Shown one piece after another: positions 1 to 10,100 of a stretch of DNA of 64,000 nt. The notes below the pieces were generated by a model. The model saw only the letters and a program-made list of their open reading frames with translations. It did not search any database and was not told where the DNA came from. Source of the DNA: an uncultured Lachnospiraceae bacterium (GTDB taxonomy: Bacteria; Bacillota; Clostridia; Lachnospirales; Lachnospiraceae); NCBI GenBank assembly GCA_910579425.1, contig CAJTVL010000015.1, forward strand, positions 4,883-68,882, in the 5' to 3' direction. The stretch's first letter is position 1; each line of letters starts with the position of its first letter. The position numbers and the translations under genes are program-made.

Positions 1-525
1 AGTTCTCGGAAACTTTTCACAGTGCGCAAGATAAAACTCCGTCCCTCAGTTTCCATATACCTGTTTACCTCAGTCTCCACACGCCTGTTTACTTCTTTAT
101 TGATTTCTGGCTCCATGATCTCCAACAATGCCTGGCACATACTATCATCACCTCTCAGTTCTTCCACTATCTTCTTATTTGCCTTGATGCTTACTTCCAG
201 CACGGAGTCTGCAAGCTCCCGGTCAAACTTTTGTTTAAGCTCCATGACCTTTTCAAGCAGTTCTCTCATCTCCTGCTTCCGTATCCTGTCGGACAAGGCC
301 TTGATCCACCTCCCTGCCCACAATGATCTGCGTCCGGAACAAAACCCCATCCAAAACATAATAGATGCCTGCATACGGATTTGTTACCTTGATATTATGC
401 TCTCTAAAGTATCGAAATAACCCTTCCGGCTTTGCATCGCGGATTATGGATATTGTAATATCGTCCGCCGCCCGTTCATCCACTCTTTCGCCGGAAGCTT
501 TATAGAGGCAGCCATAGGCTCCCGC
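1..525 (-). pseudogene. Frameshifted remnant of an Rpn-like/PD-(D/E)XK transposase-type nuclease family protein
   Basis: Two overlapping minus-strand frames join into one protein-like sequence. The upstream frame (525 down to about 300) reads YGCLYKASGERVDERAADD and then a PEGLFRYF...GIYYVLDG segment. The downstream frame (about 299 to the window edge) continues with a helical, charged tail containing KIVEELRGDDSM, ALLEIMEPE and repeated EVNR units. I recognise this arrangement from a large gut-clostridial protein family related to Rpn/transposase-like nucleases, from memory only. An in-frame TAG at 526-528 removes the N-terminal part. The frame switch near 299 looks like a small out-of-frame deletion, because the stretch between GREVDQ and KQEMREL is shorter than I expect. 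The 3' end lies outside the window. Likely non-functional; the family name is less certain than the decay. Confidence 0.55.
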
Positions 526-656
526 CTAGACGCCTTGATAATTCAATTATTAAAGCATAAATATAGCATGAATCTCTGGTCTTTAGAATAATTGAAATAT
601 CAAAAAAACATAAACCAAAGCATTCATGCCATAAATAAAAGTATAACAACCTTCCT

Positions 657-848
657 TTATTCTTTTATCCTGTCAATATCCGTCAGATTAACTCCGGCAA
701 TATTTAATATTGCTTTTAAGGATAAATAATCCTCCTTTAAACTTTCATATGTTTCTGTTGCATTTTCCTTTTTGGCAATCAGCATATGCTTCTGAATCTT
801 TTGGAATTGCTCAATTGCCTCCTTAGCAACTTCTAAAGTGTTTGGCAT
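657..848 (-). CDS. Small hypothetical protein (63 aa)
   Basis: The start is the ATG at 848, reading MPNTLEVAKEAIEQF. It is preceded by a clear AGGAGGTG ribosome binding site 8-9 bases upstream. A longer reading from 917 has no such signal. The protein is charged and helical, rich in Lys and Glu, with no membrane segment, Cys motif or signal peptide. I do not recognise a family. It sits downstream of the type III restriction stump and upstream of the nuclease remnant, all on the minus strand, so it may be a surviving piece of a former defence island. That it is translated is plausible from the RBS; its role is unknown. Confidence 0.5.
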   Translation of the reverse strand: MPNTLEVAKEAIEQFQKIQKHMLIAKKENATETYESLKEDYLSLKAILNIAGVNLTDIDRIKE

Positions 849-976
849 ATTGTTTTCACCTCCTGAATAAAGAAGACAGTGATTAGTTGTATTCAGTATA
901 GCATAACCAAAATGCAAAGTCTATTATTCCGTGGAGCAAAATCTGATTTCATAAGCTATTCTATGAAACAATCCCC

Positions 977-1825
977 CTACAGACTCCCCATTATATCCAA
1001 CAAATGCTGATAGCTGTCTACACTGTCATAAACAACATCATTTCCGGACAGCTTTTGAAACAGCTTTTTTGCACAGTCAATTTTCGCTTTTTCAATTGGC
1101 TTCAGATTCAGTGTTTCCATAGTTCCTTTTGTCTCTGCGATAAAATAGATATGCTTTACCGTCCCCTTATAAAAAGCGATCGCCCAATCCGGTGAATAAT
1201 TGCCTACAGGTGTGGGAATAGAAAAACCTTTCGGCAGCTTTGCATACACACACACTTCCTCTGCCAAGTCCATATCCTGCGCAAATCTGCGTTCTATACT
1301 CTGACCATCCCTGGCATAGCCATCTGTAAACACATAATCCTGTATATTCTTCTTTGCACGATATGCCCTTGAAAAATCAGTATTTTTCTCAGCCGTAAAA
1401 ATATTTGCATCATAGCTACCATCGGTTTGATTGTACGTAATCTGTTCCACGATCATGGTTGCTTTCTGCTCATTGATTAAGCGGATCGATTTTGTAATAA
1501 ATTCTTCCGGATTATTTTTAAACATGGAAAATGTATATGGTCTTATGCCGGACAGAATTCTCGCTGCTGATCTCCTTGTCAGCTTCGCCCCTTCAGCAAC
1601 TTTACCCACCAAATCATATTTCACAAGACTTCCCGCCGGACGCTCCAATGTGTAAGTATGAGTTTTCTCGGCCAAAAATCCCCCTTCGCTTTTCAACTGA
1701 TCAATATTCCAGTCATCACCCTGCTCACCACTTGTTACAGTATATTGCAGTTTTGAGACAAACATCTTATCGTCTATGTGTGCGATTGCCTTTTTAATCA
1801 ATTCCCCACTGTCAAACTCCTGCAA
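977..1825 (-). pseudogene. C-terminal stump of a type III restriction enzyme Res subunit
   Basis: The reading frame ends with a segment typical of the C-terminal nuclease region of type III Res proteins: NYSPDWAIAFYKG followed by IYFIAETKG, where the Asp and the E-T-K are the PD-(D/E)XK-like residues, and then a helix EKAKIDCAKKLF. Full Res proteins are roughly 900-1000 residues and begin with a DEAD-type helicase. Here only about 282-294 codons remain. The frame is open upstream only to a TGA near 1862, and the first possible start is a TTG at 1825 without a convincing RBS. No Mod methyltransferase is present. I read this as a truncated pseudogene. Expression as a free nuclease domain is a weak alternative. 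Confidence 0.75.
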
Positions 1826-1998
1826 TGGATATATGGCTGCCGGATTGTATCTTATTTTTCAAATCATCTTTTATTACCTTCGTGGTATTATTAAATATTT
1901 CCATAATCTATCGCCAGAGTCCCTCCTGTCAAAACCACTCTTCACACTCTTTTCCTCTTCATCCACCCAATCCTCTGCCCATCCCTCCCCACGTCAAT

Positions 1999-2841
1999 TC
2001 ACACCACCTCCGACGGCATCTTCCCCAGAATCTTTTTGCAGGCTCTGCTGAAGGTGGAATAGTCCTTAAAGCCGCACTCCGTACTGGCGACGGTAGCCGG
2101 AACCCCGGTCAGGATCAGGCTTCTGGCGGCCTGAATGCGCTTTTCCAGGATATACTGATGCATGGAGTAGCCTGTTTCCTCCTTGAACTTGCGCATCATA
2201 TGATATTTGCTCAGGTAAAATCGGGCAGACAACGCCTCTATAGAAAGCTCTGCAGATAAATTTTCATTGATGTAGTGTATCATTTCCACAATTTTTTTAT
2301 CATATCTGGCTGTACTGTGAAAAATCTCCGGATTTGCAATGCAGCACCGGTTCAGCTCGATCAGAAGCTTGAGAAAAAGAATACGGCTGTACATGTTCCC
2401 TGCATAGCCGTTTTCATCCTCCGAATTTTCCAGGAGCTTTACCGTTTCAAACAGGGCTCTGCTCATAGCGGGAGACAGGCGCAGGACATTGCTGTGCTCC
2501 CCTTTGGCTACACGAAAACACAGATCCAGGCTGCTTCCCGGCTCCGAATGCTCCTTAAGATATTCCGGAGAGATATAAAATACATACCTCTCATAAATTG
2601 TGTCAAAGTCCACAAAGGGCCTGTGGATTTCCCCTTTATTGATCAGAAGAATATCATGGGGCTCTAATCGGTAAGATTTCCCCTCAATATGATATTCCAC
2701 CTGGCCCTTAATAAACCAGATCAGCTTATGGAAATCGTGATAATGATAGTCATATTTCCTCGGCTCATTGTCCTTTAAATGGAACAGCCTGAACTTTTCC
2801 TTCAGATAACCGCTTTTTACCCCTTCTCTGACCTCTTCCAT
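1999..2841 (-). CDS. AraC family transcriptional regulator with N-terminal cupin
   Basis: A cytoplasmic DNA-binding regulator. Residues about 20-100 form a cupin-like sensor (YHYHDFHKLIWFIKG, then LEPHDILLINKGEIHRP), with His-rich strands typical of sugar-sensing AraC proteins. The last 100 residues hold the double helix-turn-helix: LSIEALSARFYLSKYHMMR and the signature ending FKDYSTFSRACKK. I chose the ATG at 2841 (MEEVREGV), which has GGGAG upstream and begins 11 bases after the GH25 stop codon. The longer form from 2883 would overlap that gene. It is the last gene of a minus-strand run with GH25 and yitT. The regulated genes and ligand cannot be read from the sequence. Confidence 0.85.
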   Translation of the reverse strand: MEEVREGVKSGYLKEKFRLFHLKDNEPRKYDYHYHDFHKLIWFIKGQVEYHIEGKSYRLEPHDILLINKGEIHRPFVDFDTIYERYVFYISPEYLKEHSEPGSSLDLCFRVAKGEHSNVLRLSPAMSRALFETVKLLENSEDENGYAGNMYSRILFLKLLIELNRCCIANPEIFHSTARYDKKIVEMIHYINENLSAELSIEALSARFYLSKYHMMRKFKEETGYSMHQYILEKRIQAARSLILTGVPATVASTECGFKDYSTFSRACKKILGKMPSEVV

Positions 2842-2852
2842 TCCTGCTCCCG

Positions 2853-3953
2853 TCAGTTTTCTTTTGCATAATCCTTCATACATACATTCATATCAACATC
2901 ACCGCCCACGCCGTCCACACTCCCTTTGGAGGAATACTGCCAAACCGTAAAATCATAGGGAAAATAGAAGGCTTCGTCATAGTATGCAAACCATTTATCA
3001 TACCCTTCTATCTTCTCCAGATCCAGCATGATAAAAAAGGTTTTAAGATTGCCGTAGATCATAGGCGTATAGCCGGCATCCTTAACCGTTTCACAAAAAG
3101 CCACGGCGGCGTCCGTGTATTCCTGCTTTGTCATATTTTCCGTCCTGGCGTCTTCCACCAGAATCTCTTCCAGATCAATCACCACCGGATAGGTGATCTC
3201 ATAATCCTCGAGAAGGTCGATCACAAACTCCGCCTCTTCCCTGGCCTCCTCGGGGCTCAGCGCCTGGGTATAGAAATACACTCCCACATCAATTCCGTTA
3301 TCCAAAGCCCCTTCCACATTGTCGGCAAAATGATCGTCCTCCACAAGCTTACCCTCATCGCTGCCGCGATAGCCGGCACGGATAAAGGCATAGGAGACAC
3401 CGTCCCCGGCCACTCTCTGCCAGTCAATCTTTCCCTGGTGCTTTGACACATCTATTCCCTTGATGGAGGAACCGATCTTTTCATCCCCCATATAGGTGAT
3501 CTCGTTGTCGTCTGTGAGTACAAAATGATCCGTTATGTAACTGTGCTTTTTTAAGTTCTCCAGGATGGGGAAAAAGAAATACTGGCTGTCAGAATAAACC
3601 ACCACGTTCTCGGGATAAAAGTCTCTCAGGATGGATACCGTGCTTTCTCCCTGACTCATCCTCGACCTCAGTTCTCCCAGAACCGCCGCTTTCTCCGAGG
3701 TTCGCGCCGTCTGCGCCGCCTCCTGGGTATAGGCGTCCAAATCGGACTGAGAATAAATATATTCCTGGGCGATCTCCTCCAGCTCTCTGACCCTCCCCAT
3801 GGTTTCCACGCTTTCGTTTTTTAACGCATAATTCTGCAAAAGAAAAAAGATGCAGCCGGTCAGGGCCGCCAAAGCAATAATGCAAAATACAATATTGGTA
3901 AGAAGGCTGATCTGCTGCTTCCTCCTGCTTCTTCTCATGGCTTTTTCATTCAT
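2853..3953 (-). CDS. Membrane-anchored GH25 (lysozyme-type) muramidase
   Basis: The protein has a short basic N-terminus (RRSRRKQQ), one membrane segment (about residues 16-40), a charged coiled-coil-like stalk (about 45-115), and from about residue 165 a glycoside hydrolase family 25 domain starting GIDVSKHQGKIDW. The acidic motif VVIDLEE and the strand GVYFYTQA match the family's catalytic barrel, which cleaves the MurNAc-GlcNAc bond of peptidoglycan. The orientation places the enzyme outside the cell, attached to the membrane. The start ATG at 3953 has AAAGGGG upstream. It lies 42 bases after yitT and just before araC. It could serve cell-wall remodelling; no phage genes are near to suggest an endolysin. 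Confidence 0.9.
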   Translation of the reverse strand: MNEKAMRRSRRKQQISLLTNIVFCIIALAALTGCIFFLLQNYALKNESVETMGRVRELEEIAQEYIYSQSDLDAYTQEAAQTARTSEKAAVLGELRSRMSQGESTVSILRDFYPENVVVYSDSQYFFFPILENLKKHSYITDHFVLTDDNEITYMGDEKIGSSIKGIDVSKHQGKIDWQRVAGDGVSYAFIRAGYRGSDEGKLVEDDHFADNVEGALDNGIDVGVYFYTQALSPEEAREEAEFVIDLLEDYEITYPVVIDLEEILVEDARTENMTKQEYTDAAVAFCETVKDAGYTPMIYGNLKTFFIMLDLEKIEGYDKWFAYYDEAFYFPYDFTVWQYSSKGSVDGVGGDVDMNVCMKDYAKEN

Positions 3954-3995
3954 ACTTTTTGACCCCTTTCCTGTTCACGTATTTTACTGTAAAGC

Positions 3996-4868
3996 TTATA
4001 AGCGTTCCCCAAAATAACTCTTGTAGCCTTCCCCATAAATCTCAGAGGCGTTGGATATGATCATAAACGCATTGCTGTCTTCCTGCCTGACAATTTCTTC
4101 TACCAGATAGGCATTGGGCTTTTTTACCACGCATAAAATCACCTGCTTGTCCTCTTTTTTGTAGGCTCCGGTTCCGGTAAGATGGGTCACACCGGTGTCC
4201 AGCTCCTTCAGCATCCGCTCTGTGATTGCCTCCGACGCATTGCTGATGACAAAAATCATTTTTGCCTCATCCCGCCCATACAGTATCATATCCAGTACAA
4301 CCGAGGTGACGGCCACAGAAATCAGGCTGTAAAGAACAGAATCCACATTTTTAAAGACGATACCGCCGGTTAGAATAATCACAATATCCATTCCGAGAAA
4401 AATGGTTCCTGTTTTCAGATGGGGCTTTTTCAGCTTCAGGCATTTCACAATAATATCCGTACCGCCGGTGGTAGCCCCTGCCCGCATCACATAGCCGATT
4501 CCCGCCGCCGAAAGCACACCGCCGAAGATTGCCGCCAAAAGAGGCTCCGCAGTCAGAGCCCCTATGGGGCTTAAAATGTTGGTAAACAGGGAAATCATCA
4601 GGATCGCCCAGGAGGTGGACAGAATAAATTTAAATCCGAATTTCCATACCCCCAAAAGCATGATGGGGATATTGACCAGCAAATAAATCGTTCCTGTTTC
4701 CAGAGGGACGATCCTGTTCAGGATGACGGAAAGACCGGATATGCCGCCCGGCGCCAGATTATTGGGATCGATAAACAAACTGATTCCGGCCCCATACACA
4801 AAGGAAGCCAATGTGATCACTGTGAATTTTTTCAAGAGATAGATCGATTTTCTTCGGCCTGACTGCAT
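3996..4868 (-). CDS. YitT family membrane protein (DUF161 plus DUF2179)
   Basis: Multi-pass membrane protein of 290 residues. Hydrophobic segments start near residue 13 (FTVITLASFVYGAGISL) and continue to about 190. The family motifs NLAPGGISGLS and GATTGGTDI are both present. The C-terminal soluble domain (about 200-285, VILCVVKKPNAYLVEEIV ... FMIISNASEIYGEGY) is DUF2179. The function of this family is not established; transport has been suggested. The start ATG at 4868 has a strong GGAGGGG RBS that belongs to a repeated sequence in the upstream spacer. Likely cotranscribed with the threonine dehydratase upstream and GH25 downstream. Confidence 0.88.
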   Translation of the reverse strand: MQSGRRKSIYLLKKFTVITLASFVYGAGISLFIDPNNLAPGGISGLSVILNRIVPLETGTIYLLVNIPIMLLGVWKFGFKFILSTSWAILMISLFTNILSPIGALTAEPLLAAIFGGVLSAAGIGYVMRAGATTGGTDIIVKCLKLKKPHLKTGTIFLGMDIVIILTGGIVFKNVDSVLYSLISVAVTSVVLDMILYGRDEAKMIFVISNASEAITERMLKELDTGVTHLTGTGAYKKEDKQVILCVVKKPNAYLVEEIVRQEDSNAFMIISNASEIYGEGYKSYFGERL

Positions 4869-4872
4869 TGGC

Positions 4873-4963
4873 CCCTCCTTACGACATAAAAGTTGAAGCG
4901 CGCTGATGCGTGCGCAGGTCGTAAGGAATCCTCCGTCTAACGACGGGTCCCTCCTTACGACAT
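4873..4963 (-). repeat. Short repeat cluster carrying ribosome-binding-like sequence
   Basis: Between ilvA and yitT the 15-base sequence ATGTCGTAAGGAGGG (minus strand) occurs twice, at 4963-4949 and 4887-4873. Its core TCCTTACGAC also occurs inverted at 4918-4927, so the first copy can fold with it. A small nested hairpin CCGTC/GACGG lies between. The second copy supplies the yitT ribosome binding site. Seen directly; the function is inferred only as an mRNA structure or a local duplication. Confidence 0.6.
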
Positions 4964-4966
4964 ATA

Positions 4967-6190
4967 TTAAATATTTGTCCGAACCAGCTTGGGATTGTAG
5001 CCGTTCTGCTCTAAGGCCTGCATGATCTGTTTCTTATGCTCTGTTCCGAAGGCCTCCAGGGTGATACGCAGCTCCACGGCGGCATTTCTGTTAATCGACA
5101 CAAACTGATTGTGCTCCAGCTTGATTACATTGCCGTTTTGTTTTGCAATCACATCCGCCACCCGTCTGAGCTCTCCCGGTTTGTCGGGAAGCTGTACGGA
5201 AAGGGTAAAGATCCTGTCTCTCAGTATAAGCCCCTGCTGGACTACGGAGGACATGGTAATCACATCCATGTTTCCCCCGCTTAGAATGGCCACTACCTTT
5301 TTGTTTCTAAAGTCCATATGCTTTAGGGCCGCAGCCGTGAGCAGTCCGGAGTTTTCCACCACAATCTTATGGTTTTCCACCATATCCAGGAACGCTACCA
5401 CAAGCTCCTCATCGGCCACCGTCACAATATCGTCAAGATTTTGGCACAGATAGGGGAAAATCTTCTCTCCCGGGGTCTTTACCGCAGTGCCGTCCGCTAT
5501 GGTGCTTATCTTATCCAGGGTAACCACCTTGCCGGCCTTGATGGAAGCTTTCAGACACCCTGCCCCTTCGGGCTCCACGCCAATCACCTTGATCTTGGGA
5601 TTTAAGAGCTTGGCCAGGGCAGAAACCCCTGTGGCCAAACCGCCTCCTCCAATGGGAACCAGAATATAATCCACCAGGGGAAGCTCCTTGAAAATTTCCA
5701 TGGCAATGGTTCCCTGGCCGGTTGCCACCACCGGGTCGTCAAAGGGATGAATGAAGGTATACCCCTTTTCCTCGGCCAATTCATAAGCGCGGGCGCAGGC
5801 CTCATCATATACATCCCCGTAAAGGATCACCTCGGCCCCGTAGTTCTTGGTTCTGTTTACTTTAATCAGCGGAGTACCCACAGGCATCACAATCACTGCC
5901 TTTGCTCCGTAGCACTTTGCGGCGTAAGCCACTCCCTGGGCGTGATTGCCTGCGGAAGCCGTGATCAGCCCCTTTGCCCGCTCTTCTTCGGACAGGGTGC
6001 TGATTTTATAATAAGCCCCTCTGAGCTTATATGCTCCTGTAAACTGCATATTTTCAGGCTTCAAATACACCTTGCCCCCTGTCTGGGCACTGTAAAAGTC
6101 ACTGTATACCAGCTTGGTTTCCTGGGTGACCTTTCTGACGATCTCCGAAGCTTCCTCAAATTTTTCAAGTGTCAGCATTTTATCTTCCAT
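4967..6190 (-). CDS. ilvA: Threonine ammonia-lyase (threonine dehydratase) with C-terminal ACT domain
   Basis: PLP enzyme that deaminates L-threonine to 2-oxobutanoate, for isoleucine synthesis or threonine catabolism. The PLP-lysine motif QFTGAYKLRGA is near residue 40, the SAGNHAQGVA motif near 80 and the phosphate-binding GGGGLATG near 180. From about residue 325 there is an ACT regulatory domain (LSVQLPDKPGELRRV). The roughly 407-residue size matches the single-ACT clostridial or TdcB-like form rather than the long IlvA with two regulatory lobes, so the symbol could also be tdcB. I chose the ATG at 6190, just past the ftsY stop codon and with GATGGAG upstream. The longer reading would overlap ftsY. 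Confidence 0.9.
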   Translation of the reverse strand: MEDKMLTLEKFEEASEIVRKVTQETKLVYSDFYSAQTGGKVYLKPENMQFTGAYKLRGAYYKISTLSEEERAKGLITASAGNHAQGVAYAAKCYGAKAVIVMPVGTPLIKVNRTKNYGAEVILYGDVYDEACARAYELAEEKGYTFIHPFDDPVVATGQGTIAMEIFKELPLVDYILVPIGGGGLATGVSALAKLLNPKIKVIGVEPEGAGCLKASIKAGKVVTLDKISTIADGTAVKTPGEKIFPYLCQNLDDIVTVADEELVVAFLDMVENHKIVVENSGLLTAAALKHMDFRNKKVVAILSGGNMDVITMSSVVQQGLILRDRIFTLSVQLPDKPGELRRVADVIAKQNGNVIKLEHNQFVSINRNAAVELRITLEAFGTEHKKQIMQALEQNGYNPKLVRTNI

Positions 6191-6191
6191 G

Positions 6192-7133
6192 TCAATCTCC
6201 ATCCTCATCTGTCTGGTCTTCCCGGTCAAACAGTGCATTCACAAACTGTTCCGAATCAAATTTCTGCAGATCGTCCAGCTTTTCGCCTACTCCGATATAC
6301 TTCACCGGAATGCTGAGCTCTGACTGGATTGCCACTGCAATGCCCCCTTTTGAAGTTCCGTCCATTTTCGTCAGGATAATTCCCGTCAAATCCGCAACGT
6401 CCCCGAATTCCCTTGCCTGGTTTAAGGCATTCTGTCCGGTGGTTCCGTCCAGTACAATCAGATTCTCCCGGTGGATCTCCGGATATTCCCGGTCAATAAT
6501 CCGGTTCATCTTTTTCAGCTCCTCCATCAGGTTCTTTTTATTGTGGAGTCTGCCTGCGGTATCGCACAAAAGCACGTCCACCCTTCTGGCCTTTGCCGCA
6601 TTCACCGCATCATAGATTACGCTGGAAGGATCCGCCCCCTGGGCGCCGGTGATCATATCCACTCCTGCCCGTTTCGCCCATTCCGTAAGCTGCTCACAGG
6701 CCGCAGCCCGGTAGGTATCCGCCGCGGCAATCAGCACCTTGCGGCCCTGACTCTTTAACAGCCAGGCCAGCTTTCCCACGGAAGTGGTTTTCCCCACCCC
6801 GTTCACGCCGATAACCAGTACGATGGACGGCTTATGCTCAAACTCATAGGCGGTATCCGTCACTGCCATCTGCTCCTTGATACTGTCAATCAAAAGCTCC
6901 TTACATTGCTCAGGCTCTTTGATGTGCTTTTCTTTTACCTGGGCTTTTAACCTCTCCAGAATCCCGCCGGCGGCATTCACCCCAATGTCTCCCATAATCA
7001 GTATTTCTTCCAGCTCTTCATAAAAATCATCGTCTATGGAAGAAAAACCGCTGAAAACCGAGTCGATACCGCGGACAATATTATTTCTGGTCTTGCTGAG
7101 TCCTTCTTTTAATTTAGAGAAAAAACCGGCCAT
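6192..7133 (-). CDS. ftsY: Signal recognition particle receptor FtsY
   Basis: SRP-type GTPase that docks ribosome-nascent chain-SRP complexes at the membrane. It has the NG domain: a helical N domain (about 1-95), then G1 GVNGVGKTTSVGKLA (about 110), the DTYRAAACEQL motif, G3 DTAGRL, G4 TKMDGTSKGG, and the closing GVGEKLDDLQKF. It is 313 residues, lacking the long acidic A domain of E. coli and similar to other Firmicutes. Its start overlaps the smc stop by one base (TGATG), which implies translational coupling in a conserved rnc-smc-ftsY operon. Confidence 0.97.
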   Translation of the reverse strand: MAGFFSKLKEGLSKTRNNIVRGIDSVFSGFSSIDDDFYEELEEILIMGDIGVNAAGGILERLKAQVKEKHIKEPEQCKELLIDSIKEQMAVTDTAYEFEHKPSIVLVIGVNGVGKTTSVGKLAWLLKSQGRKVLIAAADTYRAAACEQLTEWAKRAGVDMITGAQGADPSSVIYDAVNAAKARRVDVLLCDTAGRLHNKKNLMEELKKMNRIIDREYPEIHRENLIVLDGTTGQNALNQAREFGDVADLTGIILTKMDGTSKGGIAVAIQSELSIPVKYIGVGEKLDDLQKFDSEQFVNALFDREDQTDEDGD

Positions 7134-10100
7134 CAGTCATCCAACTCCTTATCAATCAGATTTACGCTCACTAGCGTGGAAACGCCCTTTTCCTGCATGG
7201 TAATTCCGTAAAGCCGGTCGGCCTTTTCCATGGTCCCACGCCTGTGAGTGATCACAATAAACTGGGTGTTTTTGGTAAGCTTATGTAAATAGGAGGCAAA
7301 CCGGCTCACATTGTTCTCGTCCAGCGCCGCCTCGATCTCATCCAGAAGGCAGAAGGGGGAAGGCTTCAAATTCTGAATGGCAAACAGAAGCGCAATTGCC
7401 GTAAGAGCCTTTTCACCTCCGGAGAGCTGCATCATATTCTGCAGCTTTTTGCCCGGAGGCTGAGCCACAATGCGGATTCCCGCTTCCAGAATATCTTCAT
7501 CCTCCATCAGTTCCAGTGTACCCTTTCCGCCGCCGAATAATTCCTTGAATACCTTGTCAAATTCTCTGACGATCTCGGCAAATTTCTCCTGGAACTGCTT
7601 GCGCATGGCGGCGTCAAGCTCCACGATAATACCCTCCAAGGTTTTTTCCGCCTCCACAAGATCGTCATGCTGGGTCTTTAAAAACTCATAGCGTTCCATC
7701 AGGGTTTTGTAATCCTCGATGGCATTTACATTCACATCCCCCAGCTTCTTGATCTGATCCTTGATGGACACAATTTCCTTTTTCATGGAAGGAAGATCGG
7801 TCATCTCCTCATTCTTTAAGTCGGCCGCGTCGGAAAGCGTAATCTCATACTCATCCCACATGTAATTGATCTGGCTCTCCAGATTTTCCTGCAGCTTTTC
7901 CCTCTGAGAATTTAAGCGGTAAACCTCCTTGTCCAGGCCTGTCATTTTTTCGGACAAAGCTTCCCGGTCCGCAAAGAAATTCTTCTGCTTTAAGGTAAGC
8001 GCTTCTTTCTTCTCCGTATTCTCCTTAAGGAGTCTCTCGGTATCTCCCAGCGTTGTGTGAGAAGCGGCGATGGTTTCCTCGATGGAAGCAATATTTTTTT
8101 GTTTTTCTATGGTGTCTCTGCTGCTCTTTTCAAGGTTTTGGCTGATCTCTTCAAGCTCCTGGGAAAGCCGGGAGATTTCACCGTCAATCCGGTCCACATT
8201 CTGCTGATGGAAATTCTGCTGTTGGTGCATTTTTTCCACTTCCACATCCCACTCGGAAACATGGGCGGACTGATCTGATTCCTCCTTGCGCCTTGTGTCT
8301 AATTCTACCTGGAATTTTCGGATTTCCTGTTCAATCCGCTTCTCGGAAAGCTCCGAATCCTCAAGCTCCTTTAAAATATTCTGCTTTCCTTCCTTGATCT
8401 CCCTGATCTGTTCCTCAATTTCCTTCTCTTCCGCTTTGAGCTCAATGGAGCCCTCCGACGCCTCGTCCCTGCGCTCCTGGGCCTTGATCACATTGAGCCG
8501 GGCCGTGTTCTGCTCAATAAATTTCCTCTGAAGCTGAGCCTTGTCCTCCTCTAAACTCAGGCGCAGTTTGTTTCTGCCCTCTTTAATGCTTTCGATCTCA
8601 TTTAAAAGGCTGTCGATTTCGATCAGGTAGCCCTTAACCTTTCCTTCAAGCTCCCCCATCTCCCGGCGCCTTCCCAGAAGATTACTGCTGTTTTTGAAAG
8701 CGCCTCCGCTGATGGCTCCGCCGGGAGTCAGAAGCTCTCCCTCCAGGGTCACCATGCGGATACTGTAGCTGTATTTTTTTGCAATCCGCACTGCGTTGTC
8801 CACATGATCTACCACCAGGATCCTTCCCAGCATGTTTTTTGCCACGTTTTTGTACCTGGCGTTCACCTGGACAAGCTCGTCCGCAATCCCGATCACACCC
8901 TTTTCCTTAAGAGCCTCCTGGTTCTTAAAGCCCTGGGAGCCTGCCAGGCTGGTAAGGGGCAGAAAGGTTGCACGCCCTGCCTTTGTCTGCTTCAAGTAGG
9001 CAATCATTCTCTTGGCAGTCTCCTCATCCTCTGTGACAATATTCTGGATGCTGCCCCCAAGAGCCGTCTCTATGGCGGTCTCGTACTTCTTATCCACCTT
9101 AATGATGTCCGCAACGACGCCGATAATTCCCTTTTCCCTGTCTTTGCATTCCATCACCTTTTTTACGCTTCCGCCATATCCCTCATAGCGCTCGGTGAGA
9201 TTGGTGAGAGCCTCCAGCTTTGACTTTTCCTGGTGATAGCTTACCTGGGTATCCCGGAGTTTTCGATCCTTGCCCGCAAGCTCCTCCCTGACCAGCACCA
9301 GCTTTTCTTCTTTTTGCTCCTGGGAATCGTTCAGAGCCCTGATTTCTTCATTAATGCGCTCAAACTCCTGCTGGAGCTGTTCGATCACGGCCTCCTGCTG
9401 CGCCTCGTCGGATTTGATGCGCAAAAGCCTGGAAGTCAGCTCCGCCTTGCGGATGTTGATCTGCTCTGTCATGGTGTCATAGCGCCCCAGCTTGGATTTG
9501 ATGGTAGCCCGGGAATTGAGCATCTGTATGATAGAATTTTTGCCGTTTTCTATCTCGCTGTTTAAATCCTCGATCCGGCTCTGTACCTGAAGCAGTTTTT
9601 CCCTGGCTTCATTGCGCTGCTTTTCTATCTCTGCCACCTGGCCGTCAATCGCCTGCTTGTCGGTGAGGATTCCCTCTTTATCAAGGAGCTTTTCCTCCAT
9701 CTGCCGGGTAACCGTCTCTTTTCGGGAAGTAAAATGCTCCTCATTGCTTTTGGCAGATTTAATCTGCTCTTTCAAAACATTGATTTCCCCTTCCAGCTTT
9801 CCCCGCAGCACGCTGGTATCGGTAAGGGAGGTTCTCTGGGCCTCTATGGTTTCATCCAACTGTTCAATCTGGGCCTGAATCTGCTCGTATTCAATTTTGA
9901 TTTTTTCGTACTGGGAACCGGTCTGCTCCAGATCGCTGCTTGCAATCTCATACTTTTGGGACAGGTCGGCGAGCTGTTCCTGGAGCCGCCTGTTTTCCAG
10001 CAGAAACACATTGACGTCTAATGTTTTCAGTTCTTCCCGTTTTTTGAGGTAAATCCTTGCCTTCTCAGACTGTCTCTCCAGGGGGCCGATCTGTTTTTCG

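Noticed and set aside
2853..3953. Prophage endolysin
   Set aside because: No phage genes nearby, and the protein has its own membrane anchor and stalk.
4900..4960. A fourth copy of the interspersed element (TGCGCAGG followed by GTAAGGAA)
   Set aside because: Only the first 8 bases and a loose AAGGAA match; the closing box and strand context are missing.
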